From: Alternaria dauci
Lineage: Eukaryota; Ascomycota; Dothideomycetes; Pleosporales; Pleosporaceae
Length of the DNA stretch: 64,000 nucleotides
Direction of reading: 5' to 3'
NCBI RefSeq assembly: GCF_042100115.1
Contig: NC_091280.1
Coordinates: 124,001 to 188,000 of the forward strand
Shown: in pieces, positions 10,252-21,975 of the stretch
How positions within the stretch are numbered: position 1 is the stretch's first letter
How the letters are laid out: each line of letters opens with the position of its first letter
Translations under genes and position numbers: made by a program
Notes under the pieces: model-generated
Told to the model about the DNA's origin: nothing
The model's database searches: none
What the model saw: only the letters and a program-made list of their open reading frames with translations

Positions 10252-11496
10252 TCATACACTAACCCATTCGTACTTTGGTAGCTTCGAGTCGTCAGGCTTG
10301 TCATCCGGCAACAACCTGTATGCCCCCGTTTTCCAAATGGTCCAAGCAAGCGTGTCGCGCACTTTGATCCCCCAGGCAGTCTGCGGGAAAGCAAGCTGAG
10401 GATAGCCAGGCGGCAAACCTTCATGCTTCGCTTGGATTTTACGAAAACTCTCTTCCCAAAGCTTGAGCGCTGCTGGGATGTCATGGCTGTCCTCCGTCTT
10501 CCCGAGCTCGCCTGCTAAATGGTATGCGCCCTCTACCGCGAGCGTAACTCCTACACCGAAGGTTGCGTGGGCTGCATCGCCGAGGAGTACCGCACGGTTG
10601 TTTGTCCATGTGGGAAGCTTGACGTACGCTGCACGGCTCATGTAGAAATCGTCGCAGCCATCCATTCCAGCCAGAATTCTCTTTGCCTGCCATCCTGCGT
10701 CATGGAAGTATGCATGTAGGAATTCCTTCTGCTTTTCAGGCCCTCCATCCATTGCTTCCTCGGCAAGCGGATCACGATGTCCACGTGCTGGTGTCGTGAC
10801 GCACATGTAGCATCCAGTGGTCTTTCCGTTGCGATGCGGTCGTGTCATGAGACCCAGGCCTTTCGGTGCGTTGTACCAGTACCAGTGCTTCGTATCTGAT
10901 TCTTCACGGGGAATGCTAAAGTACGCAACGTACTGACCGACAAAGTTATAGCTGTCCTTTCGCGTTTCCTCATCCAAGATAAGAGAGCGAATCCGTGATG
11001 TTGAGCCATCCGCACCGACTACAAGGTCAAAGCTGTCTTTTGCTCCACTGCTCAGTGTCACATGGACCTTCTTGTCCGTCTGTTGCAAAGCTGTAACGTA
11101 GTCTCCATATACGTATTTCACGTTTTCCATGCTCTTCGATGCATCCACGAACAAACCACATAGATCGGCTCGCAGTATCTCATACTCGGACGTGAAGCGG
11201 TTGTCGCCTTTTCCAAACTCGGCAATGATCTTGTTGGATGCGTTGACAAGCCGAGTGCCGTCCTCTGTGGTGTTATGTGCGAGCACACTTGGCAACAAGC
11301 CCATCTTCTCGACGATGGAGATGGCTGGACCGCGGATCTCGATAGACTGTCCAGTGGGTCGAGGAGACGGCGATCGTTCCAGAACGGTGATAGAGGCATT
11401 AAGGCGGGTTCTGGCTAACCAATACGCGAGATTGGATCCTGCAATGCCAGCACCGTTGATGAGGACTTTCAGCTGAGGAGTTCTGGAGAGAGACAT
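10252..11496 (-). CDS. FAD-dependent monooxygenase (aromatic hydroxylase type)
   Basis: Single exon, 414 aa. The N-terminus carries the dinucleotide-binding motif INGAGIAGSNLAYWLAR (GxGxxG at 15-20) with an acidic end (TVLER); the DG motif appears as VVGADGSTSRIRS, and the GD motif as AVLLGDAAHA followed by VTLAVEGAYHLA, which bind FAD and NAD(P)H in group A flavoprotein monooxygenases. Length is normal for the family. It probably hydroxylates or epoxidises an aromatic or polyketide-like substrate using NADPH and O2. It is divergently arranged with the SDR gene at 12057; their shared 560-bp spacer contains three GTCCG repeats at 9-bp pitch (11910-11932), suggesting joint control. Confidence 0.9.
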   Translation of the reverse strand: MSLSRTPQLKVLINGAGIAGSNLAYWLARTRLNASITVLERSPSPRPTGQSIEIRGPAISIVEKMGLLPSVLAHNTTEDGTRLVNASNKIIAEFGKGDNRFTSEYEILRADLCGLFVDASKSMENVKYVYGDYVTALQQTDKKVHVTLSSGAKDSFDLVVGADGSTSRIRSLILDEETRKDSYNFVGQYVAYFSIPREESDTKHWYWYNAPKGLGLMTRPHRNGKTTGCYMCVTTPARGHRDPLAEEAMDGGPEKQKEFLHAYFHDAGWQAKRILAGMDGCDDFYMSRAAYVKLPTWTNNRAVLLGDAAHATFGVGVTLAVEGAYHLAGELGKTEDSHDIPAALKLWEESFRKIQAKHEGLPPGYPQLAFPQTAWGIKVRDTLAWTIWKTGAYRLLPDDKPDDSKLPKYEWVSV

Positions 11497-11909
11497 TGTT
11501 CTCGTAAAGTATTTGGGGATGAGAGGCTACAGATTACTGATGAATGCGACACTGGCTAGTTATATACCTCGAGATTGTGATGCTCTTGCAACCAAGGCGT
11601 CAATGTCACGGCCTGGTGGGCTGAAGGGACGCCCAACCCGAGCTCCATCTGGCCCGAGATGCGACAAACCCGAGCATAATGACATGCGCATCGCAGGGAG
11701 GCAGACTTGGCTCAATGAGTCTATCGCAGATAAGCACTCGCTAACGCAGCGCAGCGCGATGATGTGCGATTGGATATTGATGGCCCGATGGTGTTGGATA
11801 ATGAGTGTGGACTGAGCGGTGGCGGCGGGTGGGATCGGAGGTTTACAGTCGCCGGGCCAGCTGGTTTTGCCCCCACCGCCCACGTAATTCAAAGTCGGCA
11901 TGCACGGAC

Positions 11910-11932
11910 GTCCGTAATGTCCGAAACGTCCG
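11910..11932. promoter_or_regulatory. Triple GTCCG element, 9-bp pitch
   Basis: GTCCG occurs at 11910, 11919 and 11928, exactly 9 bp apart, immediately after a CGGACGTCCG palindrome (11905-11914). It lies in the divergent promoter between the FAD monooxygenase and SDR genes. CCG/CGG cores at fixed spacing are typical of Zn2Cys6 factor sites. Confidence 0.6.
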
Positions 11933-12056
11933 GGGTTAATGACGACGATGCCATGAAGCCTTAAATGCCTTCGATAGCCGCTTAGAGTTTCTCGTGTGAG
12001 ACTTGGTTTCTTTTCAAGCTTCTTCACTCTACCATCCTCAACATCGACTTCCCACA

Positions 12057-12883
12057 ATGGCGCGAATTCTCATCACAGGCTCTTCTGACGGTCTCGGGTT
12101 AGCCGCTGCGAAAAAGCTTATTGCAAATGGACATTCCGTTGGTTTGTGCTACCCCAACCCTAGCTACCATTGATTTGCTGACGCGAACAAGTCCTCCATG
12201 CGCGCAACGCTCAGCGTGCGAAAGACGCCGAATCCGCATGCCCTGGGGCTGAAAAGGTTGTGACCGGCGACCTGTCTAGTCTCTCCGAGACCAAGAGCAT
12301 GGCAGAGGAAGTGAACAAGCTTGGCGCATTTGACTGTGTGATTCATAACGCGGGCTTGTACCAGGGCCCTTTCCGCAAAACCAGTGAGGGCATTCCTGCA
12401 CTTGCGGCTGTCAATACGGTTGCGCCGTATGTACTCACTGCGTTGATCAATCGCCCGAAGCGCTTAGTATTCATGTCTTCCGAGATGCATCAGATGGGCT
12501 CCCCCAGTCTAGACGACGTATTTTGGACCAAACGCGGCGAGAGTGAATACACCGCAAACGCAGCCTACTGCGCGAGCAAATTGCACAACGTCCTCTTCGC
12601 TAAAGCTTTCGCGCGCAGATGGCCCGATGTGAAGAGCAATGCACTGGACCCTGGATGGGTAGCTACTAAGATGGGCGGCAGTTCAGCGTCTGGAGATCTT
12701 AATGCAGCCGTCGAGAGCTACGTTATGCTTGCCGAAGGAGAGGAAGAGAAGGCTAAGAAGAGTGGAAGTTATTTCCATCCGAGCAAACGAGAGGGCACCC
12801 CCCACAAGGCAACATTAGATGAAAAGATTCAGGACAGGCTACTCGAGATGTGCGCCGAGTTTTCTGGAGTGAAAACTCCATGA
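12057..12883 (+). CDS. Short-chain dehydrogenase/reductase, 2 exons
   Basis: Model join(12057..12141,12192..12883), 258 aa; a 50-nt intron (GTTTGT..AAG, TGCTGAC branch site) lies after residue 28. Rossmann motif TGSSDGLG at 7-14, HNAG at 80-83, catalytic Ser within MSSE (about 124-125), and YCASK with Tyr154 and Lys158 form the classical SDR set. The protein should be a cytosolic NAD(P)-dependent oxidoreductase acting on an alcohol or ketone. It pairs head-to-head with the FAD monooxygenase gene. Substrate not predictable; the gene most likely belongs to the same pathway as its neighbours. Confidence 0.9.
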
Positions 12884-13069
12884 AATCTACCATTTTGCAT
12901 CAAGTAATCAACTTTTCTCGGCAAGTTTTCTCAAGAACTAACCCCTCTCTTGACTAGAGTACTGCTCTGATACTAACGAGTCTTGAGCTTAACATGGAAA
13001 TTAGTTTGCTTCACGAACCATGCATTGCATAGATTCCAGGACTGCTCAGGGTCGACTAACTCAATCTGC

Positions 13070-14694
13070 TCACAACGTCAGTGGTGTGGCCAGATACACT
13101 ATAGCTGGACTTGCCTGGAATGTGCGTAGTATAGCCGGCACAAGCTTGTGCATCTCTAGGAAGCTGATGTTCTTCCCAATGCATGTCCTAGCTCCCGCTC
13201 CAAAGGAGAACAACATGCTGTTCATCAGAGACTGTGATTCGGGGTCTCCTTCTAACCAGCGCTCCGGTCGCCACAAGGCTGCGTCTTCGCCAAAGACTCT
13301 GCGGTCCATGTGTATAACCCATGCTGAGCAGCCGATGATAATTCCTCCCGGAATAAAAGTGTCGCAGACAGAAACCCCTCCAGCGGGGACTACGCGCTCA
13401 AGAGGAAGACCCGCGGCCGGATGGATCCGCAGGGCTTCTTTGACCACCGCAGTCAGGTATGGAAGTCCGCGGCTTTCCTCCCACGATATCAAGCCTTCTG
13501 CATCGTCTACCTCTGCTATCAACTTCTTCATACTCTCAGGATTTCTGAGAAGATAATAAAAGATGGCGCGGAGGGTTATAGCTGTAGTGTCGCTTCCAGC
13601 AAACACGTTTGCCACTGTCAGCGCCAGGACACGTTCGTTGCTAATGAAAGTTGGATCTTTCTTGTTCGCGTCCATGAATCGTGAGAGAAAGTCTTTCGAT
13701 CCTGAAATCTTGGTATCGGCCTGCCTTGTTCCTCGCTCTGAAATTCTCTGCTTCGCGAACACTGCCACCGAGCTTGTAGCTTTGAAGAGATCGTATTTGC
13801 TCAGCCACATGCGCACCGGATTCTTCAGCAGCAAGTGATCCAGCCATGGCATTTGTCCCACCTGCTCAAGATGTCAACGAAAAACCGATATATTCCGGAT
13901 CAAAGGTTCACTCACCACCGACACGTACTTGAGAAGCCAATCCAAGTCTCCAATAATACTGTCCACATCTTCCCCGTGATCGACGAAACCGATCCGTCTG
14001 GAGAACGTAAGCTCACCTGAATCGTTAGCGAGAGTCTAGGATGTACTGAGTAGCTTCCAACGAACCTATGACATCAAAGGCATAGTAGTGGAGCCAGGTA
14101 CCGAAATCGCAGATTCCAGAGTCGTCCTTGCGATCAGCGAACCGCTGCTTGAGCTGCATGAGAAAAGCCTCCGTGGTAGAGTCCACTAACGGCTCAAACT
14201 TCACAAGGGTGCTCATCGCGTACGCATTTGATACTGCGCGTCGAAGCTTAGCATGAAACACCTCATCGGTTGTGTTAAACATGCTGTGAAGCGCACGTCC
14301 GTTCGCTACCGTCATTTGCACCGGATAGAAGTTCGACTGTGCAGACTTTTTAGTTCTGTTTCGCTCGCTATACATTTGTGGATCTTACCTTGGTAAAACC
14401 AGCATTGAGGCCATAGATGATCTTGATTGCATCGGGATCGCTCACAATAACCGTGCGCGGTCCGATCTTGACTAGGGGCCCGTATCTGGCATGAAGAGCA
14501 CGATGCACGACTTCTGGCCGTCGGCCCCAGACCAACATGAGCCTCCATAAGTCGCTGAATCCGGCCAGCCAAGGTCCCGGAATATGGTTCAAGCCTTGAC
14601 AGAACTTGTTGTTGATGAAGTGCACTGCTAAAAGTCCGAGGGTCAGCCACGGTGCATTTCTCCAGACCAGGGTAAGTAGATTGGCAATGTGCAT
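13070..14694 (-). CDS. Cytochrome P450 monooxygenase (pisatin-demethylase-like), 4 exons
   Basis: Model complement(join(13070..13861,13916..14016,14066..14336,14389..14694)), 489 aa; introns of 54, 49 and 52 nt keep phase. An N-terminal membrane anchor (about 14-26) is followed by the proline hinge HIPGPW. Further motifs: oxygen-binding AGSDTT (314-319), ExxR as EALR (368-371), WRPERW, and heme loop FSFGAGARTCIG with Cys453. The sequence style (NHIPGPWLAGFSDLWR, FDVIGELTFSRR, LLKYVSVVGQMPW) resembles the pisatin demethylase-like fungal P450s. An ER-bound enzyme that oxidises the cluster substrate is expected. It diverges from the acyl-CoA dehydrogenase gene across a 308-bp spacer with four TTCCG sites. 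Confidence 0.92.
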
Positions 14695-14770
14695 GGTGCC
14701 GAGCGTGTGCTTTGTGCTTCGAACCGAAAGCTTTGTTCACTTATGCCCGTTATTGGAATGGCTGTTGACA

Positions 14771-14820
14771 TTCCGGGGGTTCCGCAATCCTGCCGAACCC
14801 CGCCCTTTCCGTAAATTCCG
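14771..14820. promoter_or_regulatory. Two TTCCG-N4-TTCCG pairs
   Basis: TTCCG begins at 14771, 14780, 14807 and 14816, i.e. two pairs each with 9-bp pitch, in the divergent promoter between the P450 and acyl-CoA dehydrogenase genes. The same geometry recurs at other promoters of the cluster. Confidence 0.65.
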
Positions 14821-15002
14821 TCCCGGCAGCATGCGTGACCCACCAATTCATCGTGCGAGCGCAGTCATGCATAGATTCGCGAATTTCCGAGCAGCATTCA
14901 GGTCTTTCATGTTGGGGGTGTGGTTTCTACAAAGTATTGTATCTCGTCCATCACCTTAGCAACAAGTCATCCAACCACGAATAAAGCCCATGCTTCAGAA
15001 CC

Positions 15003-16381
15003 ATGGCCTCGCATCCAAAGGAGCAACCGGAACTGTGGACGTTTGGGTCTAAGATACCCTACGCGGAGAACTCGTGGGCCTCTGGAGCACCAAGCCCCTA
15101 TTACAATGACTCGCATCGCAAGTTGCGCCAGGCCATGCGCGAATGGATGGAAAAGGTAACGGTCATGCGCCAGGCCGAAAACTGATTTTCAGAAATTAAC
15201 TCTTACAGAAAATCATGCCTCATATAACGGAATGGGAAGAAACCGCCAACATCCCCGACAGTGTCTATCAGGAGGCTGCTCAAGCTGGGATCCTTCTACC
15301 CACAGCTTCGGGGAAAAGCATAGATCCAGATCTAGCAGCAAAATATCCGATCATAGGGAACATCAATCCAAAGGAATGGGATGGTTTCCATGACTTCATC
15401 CTCCACGATGAATTCGGCCGAGTTGGTGGAATCGGGCTGGAGAATGGACTGCTTGGCGGCGCCACCTTGTGCACACCCGCGATCATGAAGTTTGGTTCCA
15501 AAGCGTTGAAAGATGCGGTATTGGACGACGTACTGTCAGGAAGGTCACGACTAGCCTTGGCGATCACCGAGCCCGAGGCTGGCAGTGACGTACGAGGTTT
15601 ACAAACCGAGGCTGTCGTTACTGCTGATGGAAAAGGATTCGTCGTGAACGGCCAGAAGAAGTGGATCACCGGCGGCATGTACGCCACGTATTTCCTCACT
15701 CTGGTGAAAGAGGTGTCTGGTTCCTTCACCCTGCTCGTCGTCAAGCGATCTGATGGGTTGTCAACACGGCACATGGTCATGTCCGGCTCGAATGCTGCTG
15801 GCACCGCTTTCGTTGATTTCGACGACGTGTACGTCCCTCTGAGCATGACCGTGGGCGAGCGCGGTCAGGGTTTGAAATACGTCATGTCGAATTTCAACCA
15901 TGAGAGACTGTTTCTCGGCATGCAGTCCTTGCGATGCTCCAGGGTGTGCTTAGAGGATTCGATCTCGTTTGCCCTGACCCGGAAGACATTTGGGAGTCGT
16001 CTCGTTGACCATCCAGTCATACGATATAAAATCGCCAACATGAGTCGTCAGGTTGAAGCACTCGGTGCCTGGCTCGAAAGTCTTATCTTCCAGTTGCAGA
16101 ATCTGTCTCCCACTGAGAGCGATTTCCTGCTCGCAGGCACCACTGCTCAACTCAAGGCTCATTCAGGTATTGTACTCGAGAAAGTGGTGCGAGATGCTAT
16201 TCAAATTATGGGCGGCCTCGGCCTGACGCGAGGAGGACGCGGGGAGCGTGTGGAGCGCATCTGGAGAGATGTAAAGGCTCTTACTGTACCAGGGGGAAGC
16301 GAGGAAATCATGCTCGACCTGAGTACCCGGCGAGCGCTGAAGATCCACGAAGAGAGACAAAAGAACAAGGCAATGATGTAG
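15003..16381 (+). CDS. Acyl-CoA dehydrogenase, 2 exons
   Basis: Model join(15003..15155,15209..16381), 441 aa, intron 53 nt (GTAACG..CAG). The N-terminal helical domain begins with PYYNDSHRKLRQAMREWME; the flavin/substrate region shows LAITEPEAGSDVRGLQT and KKWITGGMYATYF, and the C-terminal helical domain shows RKTFGSRLVDHPVIRYKIA, QIMGGLGLTR and VPGGSEEIM, where a Glu could be the catalytic base. These are acyl-CoA dehydrogenase hallmarks; the fungal subgroup is often found in metabolite clusters. It would introduce an alpha,beta double bond into a CoA thioester, fitting the acyl-CoA ligase encoded at 27090-29055. No obvious C-terminal peroxisomal signal (ends AMM). Confidence 0.92.
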
Positions 16382-16919
16382 TTTTCGACCAAGAGCACAA
16401 ATGCACTTTTATACCCTAACAACTTGTCTGAGCGCTCATGCTTGAACACTAGTTTAGTGAAGATGGTCTAGAAGTACTGGGGTCCAAAAAGGTAGAACTA
16501 ATGGCAAGATGGAAACTGTGTCGCACATGGAGGATGCACTCAATGCTTGCTTCACAAGGCATACACCGATGGAAAACTACAATTCGAACATTTCTTCTGC
16601 AATTCAAAGGGCCTCTAGGATGATGATTACACGAGGAAGACGGTGGTGGATATATACATATATATAGAGTCTACTTTTAACCATGGTGGCGATAGCGATT
16701 CGGTAGGCACGAGTGGCTCATCGTCTATGGGCCATTGCCGTACTATGGGTGCGATGATGATAGTTACATGAGAGGTTGAACAACAGCTAATCTAAGTCAT
16801 AGCGAGCGAGGAGACAACTGCAACTACAGTCCAAAGTTCCATATCTCTCATCACAATTTTGATGGCACGTTCATACTGTATCGTGTTAGTCAATCTTCTC
16901 CTAAGCTCATGTTCAAGAC
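16382..16919. other. Convergent intergenic region
   Basis: Lies between the 3' ends of the acyl-CoA dehydrogenase and aldehyde dehydrogenase genes. Only 3' flanks are expected; a short AT repeat (TATATACATATATATAG) occurs near 16650. Confidence 0.4.
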
Positions 16920-18625
16920 TTACTTGATGTGTATTGTTTTGGCTTCCAGATACGACATCAGGCCATGCTTGCCCAGCTCCCTTCCATAGCCAGATTGCTT
17001 CTTGCCACCAAGAGGTGTGTTTCTGCTCGGTAGATGTGGTGTGTTGACGGAGACAGTGCCACTTTCAAGTTTGCCAGCTAGGCGTAATGCTCGGGTAACA
17101 TCTGTAGTGTAGATGCAGGATGATAGACCGTAATCGGTATTGTTCGCCAGGTGGATAGCTTCCTCTTCTGTCTGAAACGTCTTGACGCACAGCACTGGAC
17201 CGAAAATCTCTTCGCGCCAGATCGAACTGTCTTCTGGTGGATCCAGAAATAGTGTTGGGCATATGAAGAAGCCTTTATCCCCTTTCCTGCTGCCTCCTGT
17301 GACCAAGCTGGCATCTTTCTTGCCCTGTTCAATGTAGGTCATGATGCGCTGATATTGCTGAAGATCGGCAACAGGACCGTGGTCTGTCTGAACCTCCAAA
17401 GGATCGCTTCCAAGTTTAGAGGCAGCCTCTTCAAAGAGCGATTTTAGCTTTCCAACAAAGCTTGTTGCAATCGAGGCGTGCACAAGAACTCTAGATGCAG
17501 CTAGATGTTTGGTCAGAAATGTTTCTTAAATGAAGGGTCGCTCCCACTTACCAACACAGATCTGACCGGAGTTGGCGAGAAATCCACTGCCGACGCTGGA
17601 AGAGGAATTAGCGAATGCAGCACAGTATCCCAAGCGGCTTAACTTACTTCGCGATGGCAATGTCCATTGGTGCATCAGGAAAGACGATAGCAGGGGACTT
17701 TCCTCCTAGCTCGAGCGTGACGCGCTTGAGATTGCTTCTCGTTGCTGCATCCTGCACCATTCTACCAACCGTTGCCGATCCAGTAAAACTAATCTTAGAG
17801 ATGTGAGGATGCGATGCCAACGCAGCTCCTGTATCCCCAGCGCCACTCAATATTTGAACAACGCCTGGCGGAAAGCCTGCTTTGATAAATAATGGGCCTA
17901 AAGCTAGAGCACCGAGAGGTGACTTCTCTGAACTTTTGAAGATAAACTGTCGACATTAGTAACTGTAGATCAACGCCGGTAATGGTGCTAGCTTACTGTG
18001 TTACCAGCTGCAAGCGCTGGGGCAATCTTCCATGCGACGTACATAAAAGTCGCGTTCCAAGATGCGATACCGGCGCAGACGCCAATGGGTTCGTATTGCA
18101 CGATTTTGTACAGGCCGTCATCGTCTATAAATGACTCGCCGGCTATCTTGTCAGCCCACCCTGCATAATCTAGTCATAGTGTCAGCTTTATACTTCAAAG
18201 CCTATGCTATTCGCTGAAACCTACAGCGTATTGTCTCAACCATGTGTGCAATTTCGAAGAACTGCAATCCACCAATTGGACGCCCCGTCGCAAGTGACTC
18301 GATGCGTGCAAGACGAGCCGCTTCCTTCTCAGCTAAGTTCGCGAATTCATAGAGACAACGAGCCCTCTGAGGTCCTGTAAAGCTGTTCCATAGACCAGAG
18401 TTGAAAGCTGCGAGCGCCCCAGCCACCGCTCTGTCGACGTCCGCTGGCGCTGCAAAATGTACCTGATCGGTTACCACCGACTCATCGAACGGGTTTTGTA
18501 ATGCATGGAGTTCTTTTTCAGATGACTCCACAAACTTCAGGGTATGTCAGAAAGTTATTTGAATGACCTCCTTCATCTGGACTCACCTCGTTGTTGATGA
18601 AAAGCAGCGTCTGTAGTTCCTCCAT
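16920..18625 (-). CDS. NAD(P)-dependent aldehyde dehydrogenase, 6 exons
   Basis: Model complement(join(16920..17500,17552..17595,17648..17946,17997..18169,18225..18534,18587..18625)), 481 aa; all introns 50-55 nt and all phases close. The cofactor motif SFTGSATVG (about 227), catalytic Glu253 in LELGGKSP and nucleophile Cys287 in SGQIC are present with the normal 34-residue spacing; EEIFGPVL and a C-terminal [11 protein letters not shown] block complete the family pattern. It should oxidise an aldehyde intermediate to a carboxylic acid. The first exon is only 39 nt and exon 5 only 44 nt. The stop codon sits inside a good donor-like sequence (AAGTAAGT), so an alternative 3' exon is conceivable. 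Its promoter carries a TTCCG pair at 18813-18826. Confidence 0.92.
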
Positions 18626-19563
18626 GCTCGAAGATGAAACGTGTTTCCCTGGAATCTGCGCTGTATCTTTCTTAACACCCTTTTTTTGCGTATGTAGCGT
18701 ATAAAATACGATATTCGTAAATAGAATATTTGTACAAAAGATAATATGCTTGCAACTTTCATTTTGAGATGAATCTGACTGGTTTTGGTGCAGAGTGAGA
18801 AGCGGCCGATGATTCCGTTCGTTCCGTTGGCGTGCGGGGTGCTAGCACGGATCACGTGCTGCATAGAAAGTACTTCTAGTGAGATCCGATTGAATAAGAG
18901 AATCCGCAAAATGTTTCAAGCGGATGTAAATTTTCCAGTATTGGATGGAGTCGGGCGTGCGAACACGCTAAACACATAGGCACCGAATGATCTTAAGTGC
19001 ATATGTGTCCTTGGGTTTCTTACCCACCTAACTATGACTTCAACCTGACGTGATTCCTAGCACAACAAGACAAAAAGAATAATTAGAAACTTTCTGCACT
19101 TCAAGGATGGGAGAATGCATCGACTGAAGCAGTGAGTATCGACTTTGCAAACTCGGACGTTACCTAGGTATACTTAACATCACTACAAAATCGCGATCGA
19201 ATTTGCCGGGCTTGCTACACCGCCTCTACTATTCAACAGGCTGATTGTAAACATAAAGTCCACTTTTGTCTCTTCTAGCAAACCTCAGCCGATCTTCAAG
19301 CCACATCAGCTTAGTGATAGGAATGCCTCAACCAGATAAGAGAACTTCTCGATCAAGGAGACATTAGCATGCAATTCAAGGGACGATACTCCGATACATA
19401 TCAAGAGATAGTATCAACCCTGCATTCCGCTATTATCTAGGCGCTCCGCAAGCTAGTAGAAGGCTTAGTACAATCTTATCAAACTTGACAAAACAGAATA
19501 TCGATGTCAAAACGACCCGCTGATCAAACATAAGAAGTCTTCACCTGTTGATACGTTCTCTTA
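18626..19563. other. Intergenic region
   Basis: Promoter of the aldehyde dehydrogenase gene at the left and 3' flank of the next monooxygenase gene at the right. No supported gene; short AT-rich patches near 18690-18750. Confidence 0.4.
18813..18826. promoter_or_regulatory. TTCCG-N4-TTCCG pair upstream of aldehyde dehydrogenase
   Basis: TTCCG at 18813 and 18822 (9-bp pitch), about 190 bp upstream of the aldehyde dehydrogenase start. Same geometry as at 14771 and 21987. Confidence 0.6.
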
Positions 19564-21006
19564 TTACAGCTTTGCAATCTTTTCGAACTTTTCTTGCCAC
19601 TTCCGCTGGGTATCCCGGATCACGTCGTAGCCATACAGCCAATCTTGAAAAAGCACATTTGCCATAAGATTTGGGCTGCCGGGATAATCGCCCGCTGCGA
19701 AAACATCTTCCCTCATGTCATACTGCTCTCCTTCGTTCATGTGTATGAAGAATCGGTTCGTCCACGATCCTCGTTGGACGGTGTGGGCGCGGGTTTGCCG
19801 TATCTCTTGGAAGAGCGCTAGAGCTTCCGGTATCTTGTCTCGAGACTGGATTTTCGAGAGCAGGGAACCCAAGCATGCAGCATCTTCTATGGCCATTGCA
19901 GCGCCTTGCGCAAGATATGGCAGTGTCGCATGAACAGCGTCGCCTATGACCAACATACGGTTTGAAGGATGGATCCAGCCTGACACTGGTCGAAGATCGA
20001 TTAATCGCCACCTCTCCAAGTCCTCCGGAATAAGGTTCAGGAGTTTGGTTGTACTGCAATATAGCTGCGTCAGTGACAATTACACACCGTTTCCAAGCAG
20101 ACTGACGTTGTATTCCACCCTGCAAATGCTTTTCGCACGTCTGATGCGCTTGCCGGTGCCTTGTAGCCAACCATAGAATGGTCATCGGGAATGACCATCA
20201 GAAGGTTGTAGGTCTTCTCCTTTTGCATATTGTACCTATGTGATCTGATTAGTCTAGCTGGTGAGATGACGAGAAATTGGACATACCCTATAATATGGTG
20301 ATCAGGACCCAACCATTGTTCAAAGCCAGGATTCGTCACCAGAGGCGCAAGCTCTGGATCTTGATGCAACACCTCCGCTTTCAATACTGCACGAAAACAA
20401 GTATCTCCAGTTTCATGTGGCTCAGCTTCCTGGCCAATCGCCTTCCGTGCAATACTCTTCACACCGTCGCATCCTACAATTAGGTCTCCCACCACGCGCT
20501 CTCCTGACTCAAGTATCACAGTGCCGTGGCCTGGCTCATAATCAACCACCGTGCAGCCAGAGCGTAGATTAGCACCGGCTTCGAGCGCAGCTTTCAGCAA
20601 GATGCTGTGGTAATCAGGGCGGTACACTTGCCAATAAGGTGCTCCAAATCTGGTCCGGTGATCGAAGAGTTTACTAGAGCCTCTTACTTCGCCAGTTCTC
20701 CAGTTTCGGTAATTCAGGAACGCTGGCTTTGAGGATATCTTCTCCATTTCTTCCTCAAGACCCCATCGTATCAATTCTCGAGCTGCGTTTGGGGGTACCT
20801 GTACGCCCGCTCCAATCTAGGGTAGTAGCTAATTAGCGGAGCACGTCGAAAGTTGGAAATTTCGTTATACGTACCTCTCCAAATTCTGGAGCCTGTTCGA
20901 GTACAGTGACCTTGCATCCAACCTTGCAAAGAGATATTGCAGTGGCTAGACCAGCCATGCCGGCTCCAACCACGATAACTTGAAGCTCAAGTGGTTCGTA
21001 TGGCAT
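19564..21006 (-). CDS. Salicylate-hydroxylase-like FAD monooxygenase, 4 exons
   Basis: Model complement(join(19564..20053,20107..20235,20287..20816,20875..21006)), 426 aa. GxGxxG appears as VVGAGMAGLATAIS (14-19), the DG motif as LIVGCDGVKSIARKAIG, and the GD motif as MLVIGDAVHATLPYLAQGAAMAIEDA, a pattern typical of salicylate hydroxylase/6-hydroxynicotinate monooxygenase-like enzymes. Length matches the family. Likely reaction: NADH/NADPH-dependent hydroxylation, perhaps decarboxylative, of an aromatic ring. Intron 2 (20236-20286) is 51 nt, in frame and free of stops, so retention would insert 17 residues. A perfect GCGGAA-A-TTCCGC inverted repeat lies 162 bp upstream of the start. Confidence 0.92.
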
Positions 21007-21167
21007 CGTGTATACAGTCGGACAGGGTTGCGGTTGAGATGAGCTTCAAAATAGTAGAGTGGATTATTTGTCTCCTAATAGCTCTCCATTTAGACTTCAG
21101 CGCTGATCTTTGAATGTTCAAGGTCCACGCTTTGTCATCACGTGTGATCTGTTTAGCAGTTCGAAGT

Positions 21168-21180
21168 GCGGAAATTCCGC
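21168..21180. promoter_or_regulatory. Inverted repeat GCGGAA-A-TTCCGC
   Basis: A perfect 13-bp inverted repeat of the TTCCGC half-site upstream of the salicylate-hydroxylase-like gene. It is a palindromic version of the element found as direct repeats elsewhere in the cluster. Confidence 0.55.
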
Positions 21181-21267
21181 GATCGACGCCGCGCTTCGGG
21201 GGTACCGCGGCAAGACTCATGGCTATCATCTGAGTGGTTCGTAACTCTGGCATTCGGATGCTTTATT

Positions 21268-21882
21268 TTATAAGACTGATTTGTGAGCTGCAAGCCCGAT
21301 GCTTCTCACAGGCACTGTAAAATCAACTTGAACGTGTTCCTGTAAGCCCTCCACTTCCGCCAGGTCTGGGAAAAAGACAATACAAATCCATCTTGTTTCA
21401 TCCTCGATGCACCTGCCCGATCGGCGATTGATTTCGTTTCTGTCCAGCCCCTCCAAGAACTGGCGATCTTCCTCTGCTGAAGTAACTACAGAGACGACGG
21501 ACAGATTGTCTAAACCCAAAAAACTACCTACATCGTAATGCTTAACGATTGGAGGTCCGCTAATCCAATGAGAAACACGCTGGAAAAATCCCTTCGCAGC
21601 CTCACTTTGAACGAAGGCTTCATGCGCTTCTAAACTCTCCCATTGAGTAAATGACACAGCTTCATTGCTCTCAGATTGGTAGCTCTGGCGCAGAAGCTTC
21701 GGCCCTGAACAAATGTCAAGCAGTGCACTAGAAATGACGTTGCGACTTGGCGTACCTGTTCGTACTGACTTGATCCCGGGTGCGTTCAACAGGACCGGCA
21801 ACTGTTCTCCCTCAAAAAAGCGAATAAAATCGTCAAACGGCCGAGTCAACTGTATTTCCACAAGCTCGAGAACGGGATTCAT
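21268..21882 (-). CDS. Dimeric alpha/beta-barrel (ABM-like) protein
   Basis: Single exon, 204 aa from the ATG at 21882. A further upstream ATG (22029) would run the coding sequence through a cluster of TTCCG promoter elements and add a Cys-rich stretch with no family resemblance, so it is rejected. The beta-alpha pattern (VLELVEIQLTRPFDDFIRFF; SFTQWESLEAHEAFVQSEAAK with a conserved Trp; ISGPPIVKHYDVG) resembles antibiotic-biosynthesis-monooxygenase or related small dimeric barrel domains, probably duplicated. Such proteins act as cofactor-free monooxygenases, cyclases or accessory proteins. It diverges from the hydrolase gene at 22254. Function unproven. Confidence 0.7.
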   Translation of the reverse strand: MNPVLELVEIQLTRPFDDFIRFFEGEQLPVLLNAPGIKSVRTGTPSRNVISSALLDICSGPKLLRQSYQSESNEAVSFTQWESLEAHEAFVQSEAAKGFFQRVSHWISGPPIVKHYDVGSFLGLDNLSVVSVVTSAEEDRQFLEGLDRNEINRRSGRCIEDETRWICIVFFPDLAEVEGLQEHVQVDFTVPVRSIGLAAHKSVL

Positions 21883-21975
21883 GATGGCTGTGAAACGGTG
21901 GAACTTCCAGGTTCTGTTGCAAACCTCAGAATAGTTTCCCCCGAACTGTCTCATCATTACAGTAGCGTTGGCTAG